Shown: piece after piece, positions 9,422-20,468 of the stretch
How positions within the stretch are numbered: position 1 is the stretch's first letter
Layout of the letters: every line of letters begins with the position of its first letter
NCBI RefSeq assembly: GCF_003019815.1
Contig: NZ_CP027773.1
Coordinates: forward strand, 3,111,001-3,175,000
DNA from: Variovorax sp. PMC12
GTDB taxonomy: Bacteria > Pseudomonadota > Gammaproteobacteria > Burkholderiales > Burkholderiaceae_C
Length of the DNA stretch: 64,000 bases
Direction of reading: 5' to 3'
Translations under genes and position numbers: made by a program
The notes under the pieces: generated by a model
Seen by the model: the letters and a program-made list of their open reading frames with translations, nothing else
What the model was told of the DNA's origin: nothing
Databases searched by the model: none

Positions 9422-10393
9422 CTATAACGAGCCTCCCGTGGCGTCGAGCGTGGCCGAGGCCAGCACCCGCACGCAGAGTTCTTCGTAGGCGATGCCCGCG
9501 GCGCGGGCCGACATCGGCACCAGCGAGTGGCTGGTCATGCCGGGCGAGGTGTTCATCTCGAGCAGGAAGGGCTTGCGGTCGCTGGCGCGGATCATCACGT
9601 CGGCACGGCCCCAGCCGCGGCAGCCGAGCGTGCGGTAGGCGGCCAGCGTAATGCGCTGGATCTCGTGCTCTTCCGCCTCGGGCAGGCCACTCGGGCACTG
9701 GTACTTCACGTCGTCGGTGAAGTACTTGTTCTGGTAGTCGTAGGCGCCTTCGGGCGCGGCGATGCGCACCACAGGCAGCGCACGCGCGTCGAGCCCGTGG
9801 CCAAGCACGGCGCAGGTCACTTCCTCGCCTTCGATGAACTCTTCGCAGAGCACGTCTGCGTCGTACTTGGCCGAGAGCGTGATCGCGTCCTGCATCTGGG
9901 AGTAGCCCTCGACCTTGGTCACGCCGATGGACGAGCCCTCGCGCGGCGGCTTCACGATCAGCGGCAGGCCGAGCACGTCAGGCACGGCCATGACCTGCTC
10001 GCGGCTTTGCTGGTCGAAGGCCAGGCGCACGTACTTGGGCGTGGGCAGGCCGTCGGCCTGCCAGATGCGCTTGGTCATGACCTTGTCCATGGCCACGCTG
10101 GAAGCCATCACGCCCGAGCCGGTGTAGGGAATGCCGAGCAGCTCGAGCGCGCCCTGCACCGTGCCGTCCTCGCCGTGGCGGCCGTGCAGCGCGACGAAGC
10201 AGCGCGCGAAGCCTTCGCGCTTGAGATCGGCCAGCTCGCGCTGCGAGGGGTCGAAGGCATGCGCGTCGACGCCGCGCGAGCGCAGGGCTTCGAGCACGCC
10301 AGTGCCCGACATCAACGAGATTTCGCGTTCGGCGGAACTGCCGCCGAACAGCACGGCGACCTTGCCGAAGAGTTTGGGATCCTGAAGGCTCAT
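9422..10393 (-). CDS. ddl: D-alanine--D-alanine ligase
   Basis: 323 residues, an ATP-grasp enzyme that makes D-Ala-D-Ala for MurF. Visible landmarks are the N-terminal V-L-F-G-G-S-S-A-E-R-E-I-S loop, the G-x-x-E-D-G-T segment (H-G-R-H-G-E-D-G-T), the ATP-grasp K-P-P-R-E-G-S-S-I-G-V, and the metal/substrate loop L-E-M-N-T-S-P-G-M-T. Its start overlaps the murC stop by 4 bp and ftsQ starts two bases beyond its stop, so translation is probably coupled. By position it is the DdlB type. Confidence 0.96.
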   Translation of the reverse strand: MSLQDPKLFGKVAVLFGGSSAEREISLMSGTGVLEALRSRGVDAHAFDPSQRELADLKREGFARCFVALHGRHGEDGTVQGALELLGIPYTGSGVMASSVAMDKVMTKRIWQADGLPTPKYVRLAFDQQSREQVMAVPDVLGLPLIVKPPREGSSIGVTKVEGYSQMQDAITLSAKYDADVLCEEFIEGEEVTCAVLGHGLDARALPVVRIAAPEGAYDYQNKYFTDDVKYQCPSGLPEAEEHEIQRITLAAYRTLGCRGWGRADVMIRASDRKPFLLEMNTSPGMTSHSLVPMSARAAGIAYEELCVRVLASATLDATGGSL

Positions 10394-11847
10394 GCGGCCC
10401 TCCCTTGGCGCGAATCGCGCTGCGATGTTGAGGGCGTGGCGCCCAGTTCGACCACCTTGGCCGGCACCGCGCCGATGGACCCGGCGCCCATCGAGAGCAC
10501 CACGTCGCCCGGGCGGGCGTTGTCGAGAATGGCTTGCGGCATGGCGGCGATGTCGTCGACGAACACCGGCTCGACCTTGCCCGCCACGCGCAGCGCGCGT
10601 GCCAGCGTGCGGCCGTCCGCGGCCACGATGGGCGCCTCGCCGGCGGCATAGACCTCGCCGAGCAGCACCGCGTCGGCCGTGCCGATGACCTTGACGAAGT
10701 CCTCGAAGCAGTCGCGCGTGCGGGTGTAGCGGTGCGGCTGGAAGGCCAGCACCAGCCGGCGCCCCGGGAAGGCGCCGCGCGCGGCCGCGATGGTGGCCGC
10801 CATTTCCACGGGGTGATGGCCGTAGTCGTCGATGACGGTGAAGGTGCCGGCAGCAGCGGCGTCGCCGCCCTGCACCGCCACGTCGCCGTAGCTCTGGAAG
10901 CGGCGGCCCACGCCCTTGAAGCCCGCCAGGCCGCGCTGCACGGCCTCGTCGGGAATGCCGAGTTCCACCGCCACCGCGATCACCGACAGCGCATTGCGCA
11001 CGTTGTGCTCGCCAGGCAGGTTCAGCACGATGGGCAGGTCGGGCAGCGTCACGCCGTTGCGGCGCTGCGCGGTGAAATGCATCTGGCCGCCGACGGCGCG
11101 CACGTCGATGGCGCGCACCTGGGCGTCTTCGCCGAAGCCGTAGCTGGTCACCGGGCAGGTCACGCTGGCGACGATCTCGCGCACCGCGGGGTCGTCGGTG
11201 CACAAGATGGCCACCCCATAGAACGGCATGCGGTGCAGGAAGTCGACGAACGCCTTCTTCAACTTCGCGAAGTCGTGCCCGTAGGTCTCCATGTGGTCGG
11301 CATCGATGTTCGTGACCACCGCCATCACGGGCAGCAGGTTCAGGAACGAGGCGTCCGATTCATCGGCCTCGACCACGATGTAGTCGCCGCTGCCGAGCTG
11401 CGCATTCGCGCCCGCGCTGTTCAGGCGGCCGCCGATCACGAAGGTCGGGTCCAGGCCGGCGGCGTCGAGCACGCTCGCCACCAGGCTGGTGGTGGTGGTC
11501 TTGCCGTGCGTGCCGGCGATGGCAATGCCCTGCTTCAGGCGCATCAGCTCGGCCAGCATCAGCGCGCGCGGCACCACCGGAATGCGTTTCTCGCGCGCGG
11601 CCAGCACTTCGGGGTTGTCCGGCTGCACTGCGGTGGAGGTGACGACCGCGTCCGCGCCGTCGATGTGCGCAGCGGCATGGCCCACGAAGGTGCCGATGCC
11701 CAGGCCCGCGAGCCGGCGCAGCGTGGCGCTGTCGGCCAGGTCGGAGCCGGTGATCTTGTAGCCCAGGTTCAGCAGCACTTCGGCGATGCCGCTCATGCCC
11801 GAGCCGCCGATGCCGACGAAATGGATGTGACGGATCGCGTGCTTCAT
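10390..11847 (-). CDS. murC: UDP-N-acetylmuramate--L-alanine ligase MurC
   Basis: 485 residues. The N-terminal Rossmann motif H-F-V-G-I-G-G-S-G-M-S-G and the ATP-binding loop A-G-T-H-G-K-T-T-T-T are diagnostic for MurC. The enzyme adds L-Ala to UDP-MurNAc in the cytoplasm, the first step of stem-peptide synthesis. It overlaps murG upstream and ddl downstream by 4 bp each, the tight dcw arrangement. The C-terminal domain contains the conserved D-D-Y-G-H-H-P-V-E segment. Confidence 0.97.
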   Translation of the reverse strand: MKHAIRHIHFVGIGGSGMSGIAEVLLNLGYKITGSDLADSATLRRLAGLGIGTFVGHAAAHIDGADAVVTSTAVQPDNPEVLAAREKRIPVVPRALMLAELMRLKQGIAIAGTHGKTTTTSLVASVLDAAGLDPTFVIGGRLNSAGANAQLGSGDYIVVEADESDASFLNLLPVMAVVTNIDADHMETYGHDFAKLKKAFVDFLHRMPFYGVAILCTDDPAVREIVASVTCPVTSYGFGEDAQVRAIDVRAVGGQMHFTAQRRNGVTLPDLPIVLNLPGEHNVRNALSVIAVAVELGIPDEAVQRGLAGFKGVGRRFQSYGDVAVQGGDAAAAGTFTVIDDYGHHPVEMAATIAAARGAFPGRRLVLAFQPHRYTRTRDCFEDFVKVIGTADAVLLGEVYAAGEAPIVAADGRTLARALRVAGKVEPVFVDDIAAMPQAILDNARPGDVVLSMGAGSIGAVPAKVVELGATPSTSQRDSRQGRAA

Positions 11848-12908
11848 TTGGCAAGCTCCTCGCAGGCGCGGACGACCGCCTCGACGGCTTCGGTCTTCTG
11901 CATGGTCTTGGCCTTCGCGGCCTTGTCGATCAGCGCGGTGCGCTCTGTGTTCTGTAGCAAGTCAGCCAGCAATTCAGGAGTGAGGTCGGCCTGCTGCACC
12001 AGCCAGCCGCCGCCCGCGTCCACGAGGAAGCGCGCGTTGGTGGTCTGGTGGTCGTCGACCGCCGAAGGGAAAGGCACGAACAGCGCTGCTGCGCCGACGG
12101 CCGCGATTTCTGTGACGGTGCTGGCACCTGCGCGCGCGACGATGATGTCGGCGTCCGCATAGGCCTGCGCCGTGTCTTCGATGAAGGGCGTGAGTTCGCC
12201 TTCGACGCCGGCCGCCGTGTAGTTGGCGCGCAGCTCGTCGATCTGCTTGGCGCCGCTCTGGTGCAGCACCTGCGGGCGCACGGCCGGCTCGATGCGGGCC
12301 AGCGCCTTGGGCACCACGGTGTTGAGGCCGCGCGCGCCCAGGCTGCCGCCCACCACCAGCAGCTTCAGCGGGCCGGTGCGGCCCGCGAAACGCGTGGCCG
12401 GATCGGCCTTGGAGGTGAATGCCTCGCGCAGCGGATTGCCCACCCATTGCGCCTTCTTCAGCACATTGGGGAAGGCGGTGAACACGCGGTCGGCCACGCC
12501 CGCCAGCACCTTGTTGGCGAGGCCGGCGACCGAGTTCTGCTCGTGCAGCACCAGCGGCTTGCCCATCAGCACGCCCATCATTCCGCCGGGGAAGGTGATG
12601 TAGCCGCCCAGGCCCACCAGCACGTCGGGCTTCACGCGGCGCACCACGCCCAGGCTCTGCCAGAAGGCGCGCAGCAGATTCAGCGGCAGCAGGAACAGCG
12701 TGAGCGGACCCTTGCCGCGCACGCCGCCGAACTGCACCGGCTCGAAGGCGAAGCCACGCGGCGGCACGAGTTTTTCTTCCATGCTGCCGGGCGCGCCCAG
12801 CCAGTGCACCTGCCAGCCGCGCTCGCGCAGGGCCTCGGCCACCGCGAGTCCGGGGAAGATGTGGCCGCCGGTGCCGCCTGCCATGACGAGTGCGGTACGG
12901 CCGGTCAT
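11844..12908 (-). CDS. murG: UDP-GlcNAc--undecaprenyl-PP-MurNAc-pentapeptide transferase MurG
   Basis: 354 residues from ATG 12908. It has the GT-B fold with the N-terminal glycine loop M-A-G-G-T-G-G-H-I-F-P-G, the acceptor-side L-G-G-Y-I-T-F-P-G, the H-E-Q-N motif, and the C-terminal UDP-GlcNAc region V-A-R-A-G-A-S-T-V-T-E. MurG converts lipid I to lipid II on the cytoplasmic membrane face. It overlaps ftsW and murC by 4 bp each. Around bases 11930-12060 the codons are slightly less GC-biased, but the frame is intact. Confidence 0.97.
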   Translation of the reverse strand: MTGRTALVMAGGTGGHIFPGLAVAEALRERGWQVHWLGAPGSMEEKLVPPRGFAFEPVQFGGVRGKGPLTLFLLPLNLLRAFWQSLGVVRRVKPDVLVGLGGYITFPGGMMGVLMGKPLVLHEQNSVAGLANKVLAGVADRVFTAFPNVLKKAQWVGNPLREAFTSKADPATRFAGRTGPLKLLVVGGSLGARGLNTVVPKALARIEPAVRPQVLHQSGAKQIDELRANYTAAGVEGELTPFIEDTAQAYADADIIVARAGASTVTEIAAVGAAALFVPFPSAVDDHQTTNARFLVDAGGGWLVQQADLTPELLADLLQNTERTALIDKAAKAKTMQKTEAVEAVVRACEELAK

Positions 12909-14203
12909 ACGCGGCCCCCTCTCATCAGCACGCGGTTCTCGTAGTCGATGCGCAGCACCACGGCCAGCGCCACGAGGTTCATCAGGATGGCCGAGCCGCC
13001 GAAGCTCATCAGCGGCAGGGTCAGGCCCTTGGTCGGCAGCGCGCCCAGGTTCACGCCCATGTTGATGAACGCCTGGAAGCCGAGCCACACGCCCACGCCC
13101 TGCGCCACGAGGCCGGAGAACACGCGGTCCAGCGCGATCGCCTGGCGGCCGATGTGCATGATGCGGCGCGTGAGCCAGAGGAACAGGCCGATGATCAGCA
13201 GCACGCCGATCAGGCCGAACTCCTCGCCGATCACGGCGAGCAGGAAGTCGGTGTGCGCCTCGGGCAGCCAGTGCAGCTTCTCGACGCTGCCGCCCAGGCC
13301 CACGCCGAAAATTTCGCCGCGCCCGATGGCGATCAGCGAGTGCGACAGCTGGTAGCCCTTGCCCAGCGCATGCTCTTCGCTCCACGGATCGAGGTACGCA
13401 AAGATGCGCTCGCGGCGCCACGGGCTGGTCGCGACGATGGTGCCGAAGGCCACCACCACCAGCGCGGCGATCACGAAGAACATGCGCGCGTTCACGCCGC
13501 CCAGGAACAGGATGCCCATGGCGATCACCGCGATCACCATGAACGCGCCCATGTCGGGCTCGGCCATCACCAGCATGCCGACCACCACCACCGCGATGCC
13601 CATCGGCAGCACGGCGCGGAAGAAGCGCTCCTTGATCTCCATCTTGCGCACCATGTAGCTGGCGGCGTAGAGCACCATCGCGAGCTTGGCCAGCTCCGAG
13701 GGCTGGAAGCGCATGAAGCCCATCGGCAGCCAGCGGCGCGCGCCGTTCACGTTGATGCCGATGTGCGGAATGAGCACGGCCACCAGCAGCAGCAGCGACG
13801 CGACGAAGAGCCAGGGCGCGGCGCGCTCCCAGGTCTTCATCGGGATCTGGAAGGTCAGCAGCGCGGCGACGAACGCGAACACCACCGAGGCCGCGTGCCG
13901 CGTGAGGAAGTAGGAAGCGCTGTAGCCGGCGCGCGCGAAGCGCGGGTTGTCGGGCAGCGCGATGGAGGCCGAATACACCATGATCAGGCCCCAGGTCAGC
14001 AGCGCGACCGTGACCCAGACCAGCGCCTGGTCGAAGCCCAGCACGCGCATGGGCGTGGCCTTGGTCTGTGCGATGCCGGCGCCGCCCAGCCGCACGGGCA
14101 GGTGCACCGGCAGCGCGTCGATGCCGCTGCGGGCGCGCCTGAACCAGCCGCCGAAGCGGCTGGTGCGTGCGTTGGGCGTGGCGCCCGATGCGGCAGAGTT
14201 CAA
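12905..14203 (-). CDS. ftsW: SEDS peptidoglycan glycosyltransferase FtsW
   Basis: 432 residues with about ten membrane segments and a longer than usual cytoplasmic N-terminus (about 50 residues). SEDS hallmarks are V-Y-S-A-S in the first helix, the large extracellular loop with G-V-G-L-G-G-S-V-E-K, and the C-terminal P-T-K-G-L-T-L-P-L-M-S-F-G-G-S. FtsW polymerises glycan strands at the septum together with the transpeptidase FtsI encoded upstream. The ATG overlaps the murD stop by 4 bp. An internal ATG at residue 52 (M-R-V-L-G-F-D) could give a more standard N-terminus. Confidence 0.96.
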   Translation of the reverse strand: MNSAASGATPNARTSRFGGWFRRARSGIDALPVHLPVRLGGAGIAQTKATPMRVLGFDQALVWVTVALLTWGLIMVYSASIALPDNPRFARAGYSASYFLTRHAASVVFAFVAALLTFQIPMKTWERAAPWLFVASLLLLVAVLIPHIGINVNGARRWLPMGFMRFQPSELAKLAMVLYAASYMVRKMEIKERFFRAVLPMGIAVVVVGMLVMAEPDMGAFMVIAVIAMGILFLGGVNARMFFVIAALVVVAFGTIVATSPWRRERIFAYLDPWSEEHALGKGYQLSHSLIAIGRGEIFGVGLGGSVEKLHWLPEAHTDFLLAVIGEEFGLIGVLLIIGLFLWLTRRIMHIGRQAIALDRVFSGLVAQGVGVWLGFQAFINMGVNLGALPTKGLTLPLMSFGGSAILMNLVALAVVLRIDYENRVLMRGGRV

Positions 14204-16269
14204 AGCTGCTCCTCCGTCGTCGAAGAATCGCCCAGTCCGCGCGGGCTGTCCGCCCAGGCCAGCACGGCCTCGCGGAAAACGTCGGCGCGGTGCTCGTAGT
14301 CCCTGAACATGTCGAAGCTCGCGCAGGCCGGTGACAGCAGCACTGCATCACCCGGATTGGCGCGGGCGGCGGCGGCCTGCACGGCTTCGTCCATGGAGCC
14401 CGCGTGCATCAGCGAGACGCCGGTGGAAGCCAGCGCGGCCTCGATGATGGGTGCGTCGCGGCCGATGAGCACCACGGCGCGCGCGTACTGGCGCACGGGC
14501 GCGGCGAGCGGCTCGAAGTCCTGTCCCTTGCCTTCGCCGCCGAGGATCACGACCACGCGTCGCTCTTCGCCCAGGCCGGCCAGCGCGGCCACGGTGGCAC
14601 CGACGTTGGTGCCCTTGCTGTCGTCGAAGTACTCGACCTCGTCGACGATGGCGATGGGTTCCACGCGGTGCGGCTCGCCGTGGTATTCGCGCAGGCCGTA
14701 GAGCATGGGGCCGAGCGGGCAGCCGGCGGCGCTCGCCAGCGCGAGGGCGGCCAGCGCGTTCATGGCGTTATGGCGGCCGCGGATGCGCAGCGCATCGGCC
14801 GGCATCAGGCGCTGCAGGAAGATTTCTTCCTCGACCACGGCGCCGCGCTTGCGCTTCTGGGTTTCGTCGGCTTCCAGCGCGCGCACCAGCCAGGCCATGC
14901 CGTTGACGCGCTCGATGCCGTAGTCGCCCGGGCGCAGCGGCATCGCGGCGCCGAAGGTGACGTGCGCGCGGATCTGCGGACGCTGCAGCTTGACCTTGAC
15001 GGGCGCGGGCAGCATCGCCATCACGCCGGCGTCGTCGCGGTTGAGGATCATCAGCCCGCGCGCGCCGAAGATGCGCGCCTTGGCCGCCGCGTAGGCCGGC
15101 ATGTCGCCGTGCCAGTCGAGGTGGTCCTGCGTGAGGTTGAGCACGGTGGCGGCGGTCGGCTCGAAGTCCTGCACGCCGTCGAGCTGGAAGCTGGAGAGCT
15201 CGAGCACCCACACGTCGGGCAGCGTGCCGGCGTCGATGCGGGCCCAGAGCGTGTCGAGCAGCGTCGGGCCGATGTTGCCGGCCACGGCCACGGTCTTGCC
15301 CGCGCGCTCGACCAGTTGGCCGGTGAGCGAGGTGACGGTGGTCTTGCCGTTGGTGCCGGTGATGGCGAGCACCGCGGGCGTGTAGCCCTTGGGCGCCTCG
15401 GGCTCGACCGGCGGGGCCAGTTCGAGCTGCGGCGATTCTTCCTCGACGGCGGCGGAGGCCGGGTTGGTGGCGGAAAGCTCGGCGATCTTGGCGACGAACT
15501 CCGCGGCTTCCTTGGCGGCCGTGGGAACGTAAGGCTTGCCGGTGGCGGGCAGGCGGGAAACGGTGGCGGGCGCCGGCGCCGGGATGGCGACGGGAAGCTC
15601 GGCGGCAGCAGTTTCGACAGTTTCTGCGCTTGCCTCAGGGGCGGCAGCAGGTGCGTCGGCTTCCGGAGGCTGCGGCACGGCAACGCTGAGCGAAGGATCG
15701 CGCGGCATGGCCTCGGCTTGCGCGGGAACGATCGGCTCGGGCTCCGGCTCTGGCTCCGGCGCGGGTTCGGGCTGCTGCACAGGCTCTGCCACGGCATCTG
15801 CCGGCTCGGCGGGCGCCGGCTCTTCCAGCGGCAGCTCTGCCTGCGGCTGCGGCTCGGCGGCTTCCACGGGCGCTTCGGGCACGGCTTCGGGTTCGGGCTC
15901 GGCTTCCGCCACAGGCACCTCGACCGTCCGCAGGTCCAGCAGCGCGCGCGCGAACAGGTCGAGTTCGCCGCCGACCGGCAGGCCCATGGCGCGTGCGGCA
16001 TCGGCCACCGGCGCGATGGTCGCGGGCGACAGCCCCGGCGAGCGATAGACCGCGCGGATCGGCGTGCCTTCGACCAGCGCGGCCGTGAACGGACCGCCGA
16101 CGAAAGCAACCTCGGGCCATTCCGCCTTCAGCGTCGCCAGCGAGGCGGGCGCCTCGCGGGTGTCGGCCACGGTCACGACGGCGCCGTGCCGCGCGCACCA
16201 GCGCGCCATCGCCAGCCCGGACGCGCCGAGGCCGAGGATGAGAACGTGGAGGTCTTTCAGGTGCCGCAT
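14200..16269 (-). CDS. murD: UDP-N-acetylmuramoylalanine--D-glutamate ligase MurD with a long inserted region
   Basis: 689 residues, while the family is usually about 440-500. Residues 1-113 are the normal UDP-binding domain, with the N-terminal L-G-L-G-A-S-G motif and G-E-L-D-L-F-A-R-A. The ATPase domain resumes at A-V-L-A-I-T-G-T-N-G-K-T-T (P-loop at 305-311), and the C-terminal domain is complete. Between them, residues about 115-297 are a Pro/Ala/Glu-rich, low-complexity, acidic insertion with repeated P-E-P-E units. MurD adds D-Glu to UDP-MurNAc-L-Ala. The insertion lies at the domain 1/domain 2 hinge and is in frame with normal codon use, so the enzyme is probably functional. It overlaps ftsW by 4 bp. 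Confidence 0.95.
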   Translation of the reverse strand: MRHLKDLHVLILGLGASGLAMARWCARHGAVVTVADTREAPASLATLKAEWPEVAFVGGPFTAALVEGTPIRAVYRSPGLSPATIAPVADAARAMGLPVGGELDLFARALLDLRTVEVPVAEAEPEPEAVPEAPVEAAEPQPQAELPLEEPAPAEPADAVAEPVQQPEPAPEPEPEPEPIVPAQAEAMPRDPSLSVAVPQPPEADAPAAAPEASAETVETAAAELPVAIPAPAPATVSRLPATGKPYVPTAAKEAAEFVAKIAELSATNPASAAVEEESPQLELAPPVEPEAPKGYTPAVLAITGTNGKTTVTSLTGQLVERAGKTVAVAGNIGPTLLDTLWARIDAGTLPDVWVLELSSFQLDGVQDFEPTAATVLNLTQDHLDWHGDMPAYAAAKARIFGARGLMILNRDDAGVMAMLPAPVKVKLQRPQIRAHVTFGAAMPLRPGDYGIERVNGMAWLVRALEADETQKRKRGAVVEEEIFLQRLMPADALRIRGRHNAMNALAALALASAAGCPLGPMLYGLREYHGEPHRVEPIAIVDEVEYFDDSKGTNVGATVAALAGLGEERRVVVILGGEGKGQDFEPLAAPVRQYARAVVLIGRDAPIIEAALASTGVSLMHAGSMDEAVQAAAARANPGDAVLLSPACASFDMFRDYEHRADVFREAVLAWADSPRGLGDSSTTEEQL

Positions 16270-16276
16270 GTGTCCG

Positions 16277-17455
16277 TTACCGCAGCTTCAGCGTCGAAAG
16301 GCCCACGAGGCACAGCAGCATCGTGATGATCCAGAAGCGCACCACGACCTGCGTCTCGCGCCAGCCGCTCTTCTCGAAGTGATGGTGCAGCGGCGCCATC
16401 TTCAGCACGCGCCGGCCTTCGCCGTAGCGCTTCTTGGTGTACTTGAAGTACATCACCTGCGCCATCACCGAGATCGCCTCGACCACGAAGATGCCGCCCA
16501 TGATGAAGAACACGATCTCCTGGCGCACGATGACCGCGATGGTGCCCAGCGCGCCGCCGAGCGCCAGCGCGCCCACGTCGCCCATGAAGACCTGCGCCGG
16601 GTGCGTGTTGAACCACAGGAACGCGAGCCCCGCGCCCGCCATGGCGGAGCAGAACACCAGCAGCTCGCCCGAGCCCGGGATGTTGGGGAACAGCAGGTAC
16701 TTGGAATACACCGCGCTGCCGGTGACGTAGGCGAACACGCCCAGCGCCGAGCCGACCATCACCACCGGCATGATGGCCAGGCCGTCGAGGCCGTCGGTCA
16801 GGTTCACCGCGTTGCTCGCGCCCACGATCACCAGGTAGGTCAACACCACGAAGCCGATGCCGCCCAGCGGATAGCTCACTTCCTTGAAGAAAGGCACCAG
16901 CAGGTTGATCTTGGGCGGGAAGCTGAGGTCGAAGCCCGACTGCACCCACGCGAAGAACAGCTGCAGCACGCGCCAGTTGGAGCTTTCCGAAATGCTGAAC
17001 AGCAGGTAGAAGCCGGCGAGCAGGCCGACCACCGACTGCCAGAAATACTTCTCGCGCGAGCGCATGCCTTCCGGGTCCTTGCGCACCACCTTGCGCCAGT
17101 CGTCGACCCAGCCGATGGCGCCGAAGCCCATCGTGACCCACAGCACGATCCACACGAAGCGGTTCGACACGTCGAACCACAGCAGCGTCGACAGCGCGAT
17201 GGAGAACAGCACGAGCACGCCGCCCATGGTCGGCGTGCCGCTCTTGGTCAGGTGCGTCTCCATGCCGTAGCCGCGCACCGGCTGGCCGATCTTGAGCGCG
17301 GCCAGGCGGCGAATGACGTACGGCCCCGCCACCAGGCCGACCACCAGCGCGGTCAGCGCGGCCATCAGCGCGCGGAAAGTCAGGTACTGGAAAACGCGCA
17401 GGAACCCGAATTCGGGCGAGAGCGTCTGCAGCCATTGGGCCAGGGTCATCAGCAT
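16277..17455 (-). CDS. mraY: Phospho-N-acetylmuramoyl-pentapeptide-transferase MraY
   Basis: 392 residues with about ten membrane helices. Diagnostic segments are T-K-S-G-T-P-T-M-G-G, the catalytic loop V-N-L-T-D-G-L-D-G-L-A, and the C-terminal M-A-P-L-H-H-H-F-E (HHH motif). MraY links the MurNAc-pentapeptide to undecaprenyl phosphate, giving lipid I. The first codon may be 17455 or the next ATG two codons on. It sits between murF and murD with 15-bp and 7-bp gaps. Confidence 0.97.
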   Translation of the reverse strand: MLMTLAQWLQTLSPEFGFLRVFQYLTFRALMAALTALVVGLVAGPYVIRRLAALKIGQPVRGYGMETHLTKSGTPTMGGVLVLFSIALSTLLWFDVSNRFVWIVLWVTMGFGAIGWVDDWRKVVRKDPEGMRSREKYFWQSVVGLLAGFYLLFSISESSNWRVLQLFFAWVQSGFDLSFPPKINLLVPFFKEVSYPLGGIGFVVLTYLVIVGASNAVNLTDGLDGLAIMPVVMVGSALGVFAYVTGSAVYSKYLLFPNIPGSGELLVFCSAMAGAGLAFLWFNTHPAQVFMGDVGALALGGALGTIAVIVRQEIVFFIMGGIFVVEAISVMAQVMYFKYTKKRYGEGRRVLKMAPLHHHFEKSGWRETQVVVRFWIITMLLCLVGLSTLKLR

Positions 17456-17470
17456 GTGGTTTCGCGCGGC

Positions 17471-18909
17471 TCATGCGTCATGACCGGCCTCCTTTTGTTG
17501 TTGTGGTTGTCGTGCCTGGGCCGCGATGGCCTGGACCACGCGTTCCATCTTCATGGAGCGCGAGCCCTTGACGAGCACGCTGCCGACATGCGGCAGCCGG
17601 GCGAGCACGGCGGCGCCGAGCGCGTCGAACTCGTTGAAATGGCGGCCGTCGGCATCGCCCCGGAACGCGGCGACGGTGTGGGCCGTGGCGCTGCCGAGGG
17701 TGTAGACGGCCTCGATGCCGCGGTGGCGCGCCCAGTCGCCGACCTCGGCGTGGAACTCGGTCGAGCGCTCGCCCACCTCGGCCATGTCGCCGAGCACCAG
17801 CAGGCGCGGGCCCGGCAGGGCGGCGAGCACGTCGATGGCGGCAATCACGGAATCGGGATTGGCGTTGTAGCTGTCGTCGACCAGCGTGACCGCGCGGCCG
17901 CCGTCCACCACGATCTCGCTGGCGCGCGAACGGCCCTTGACCGGCTCGAAGGCGCTCAGGCCCGCGGCGATGATGTCGGTGGACACGCCGGCCGCGAGCG
18001 CGCAGGCCGTGGCCGCGAGCGCGTTGACGACGTTGTGGCGGCCCGCGATGTGCAGGCGCGCGTCGAAGCCGCCGATGGGCGTGCGGATGCGCACGGCCCA
18101 GGCGCCCTGCTTCCATTCGGCGCTGTCGAGCGAGATGTCGGCGTCTTCCGATTCGCCGAAGGTCATGCAGCGGCGCGAGCCGCCGGCGTGCGCCATGTCG
18201 GTCCACAGCGAGGTGAAGGCGTCGCCGTGCGGAAAGACGGCCGTGCCGTCGTCGGGCAGCACCGCGAACACCGAGGCGTTCTCGATGGCCACCGCCTCGA
18301 CGGTGGCCATGAACTCCTGGTGCTCGCGCTGCGCGTTGTTGACCAGCGCGATGGTCGGGCGCGAAATGGCGGCCAGCCGCGCGATCTCGCCCGGATGGTT
18401 CATGCCCAGTTCGAGCACCGCGCGCTGGTGCTGCGCGCGCAGGCGCAGCAGCGTGAGCGGCACGCCGATCTCGTTGTTGAAGTTGCCGGCCGTGGCCAGC
18501 GCGCGCTCGGCCCGGAAGGCGAACAGGATCGCCGCGATCATCTGCGTGACCGTGGTCTTGCCGTTGCTGCCGGTCACGGCGATCAGCGGCAGGTCGAACT
18601 GTGCACGCCAGCCAGCGCCGAGCGCGCCCAGCGCTGCCAGCGTGTCGGGCACCTCCAGGCCGGCCAGGCCCGCGGCCTCAAGGCCGTGGTGGGCGATGGC
18701 GGCGACGGCGCCCTGCTTCTTCGCCTCGGCGAGAAATTCGTTGGCGTCGAAGCGCTCGCCCTTGAGCGCGACGAACAGGTCGCCGGCCGCGAGCGTGCGG
18801 GTGTCGGTGTGCACGCGGGCGACGACGGTCGAGGCGTCGCCCACCAGGCGCGCGCCGGGAATCCATTGCTGCACCTGTGCCAGCGTGATGCCGAGCGGCG
18901 TGGTATCGG

Positions 18910-18913
<4 letters not shown>
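17471..18913 (-). CDS. murF: UDP-MurNAc-tripeptide--D-alanyl-D-alanine ligase MurF
   Basis: 480 residues from ATG 18913, which overlaps the murE stop by 4 bp. The Mur-ligase P-loop is V-T-G-S-N-G-K-T-T-V-T. The family marker E-L-G-M-N-H-P-G-E-I and the C-terminal D-S-Y-N-A-N-P-D-S are clear. MurF adds the D-Ala-D-Ala made by Ddl, whose gene is downstream in the same cluster, to complete the pentapeptide. A Gln-rich C-terminal tail is unremarkable. Confidence 0.97.
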
Positions 18914-20466
<1,553 letters not shown>

Positions 20467-20468
20467 GT

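Noticed and set aside
14404..16326. A long plus-strand Gly/Arg/His-rich frame opposite murD.
   Set aside because: It is the antisense of murD with its Pro/Glu-rich insertion; no start signals and no family.
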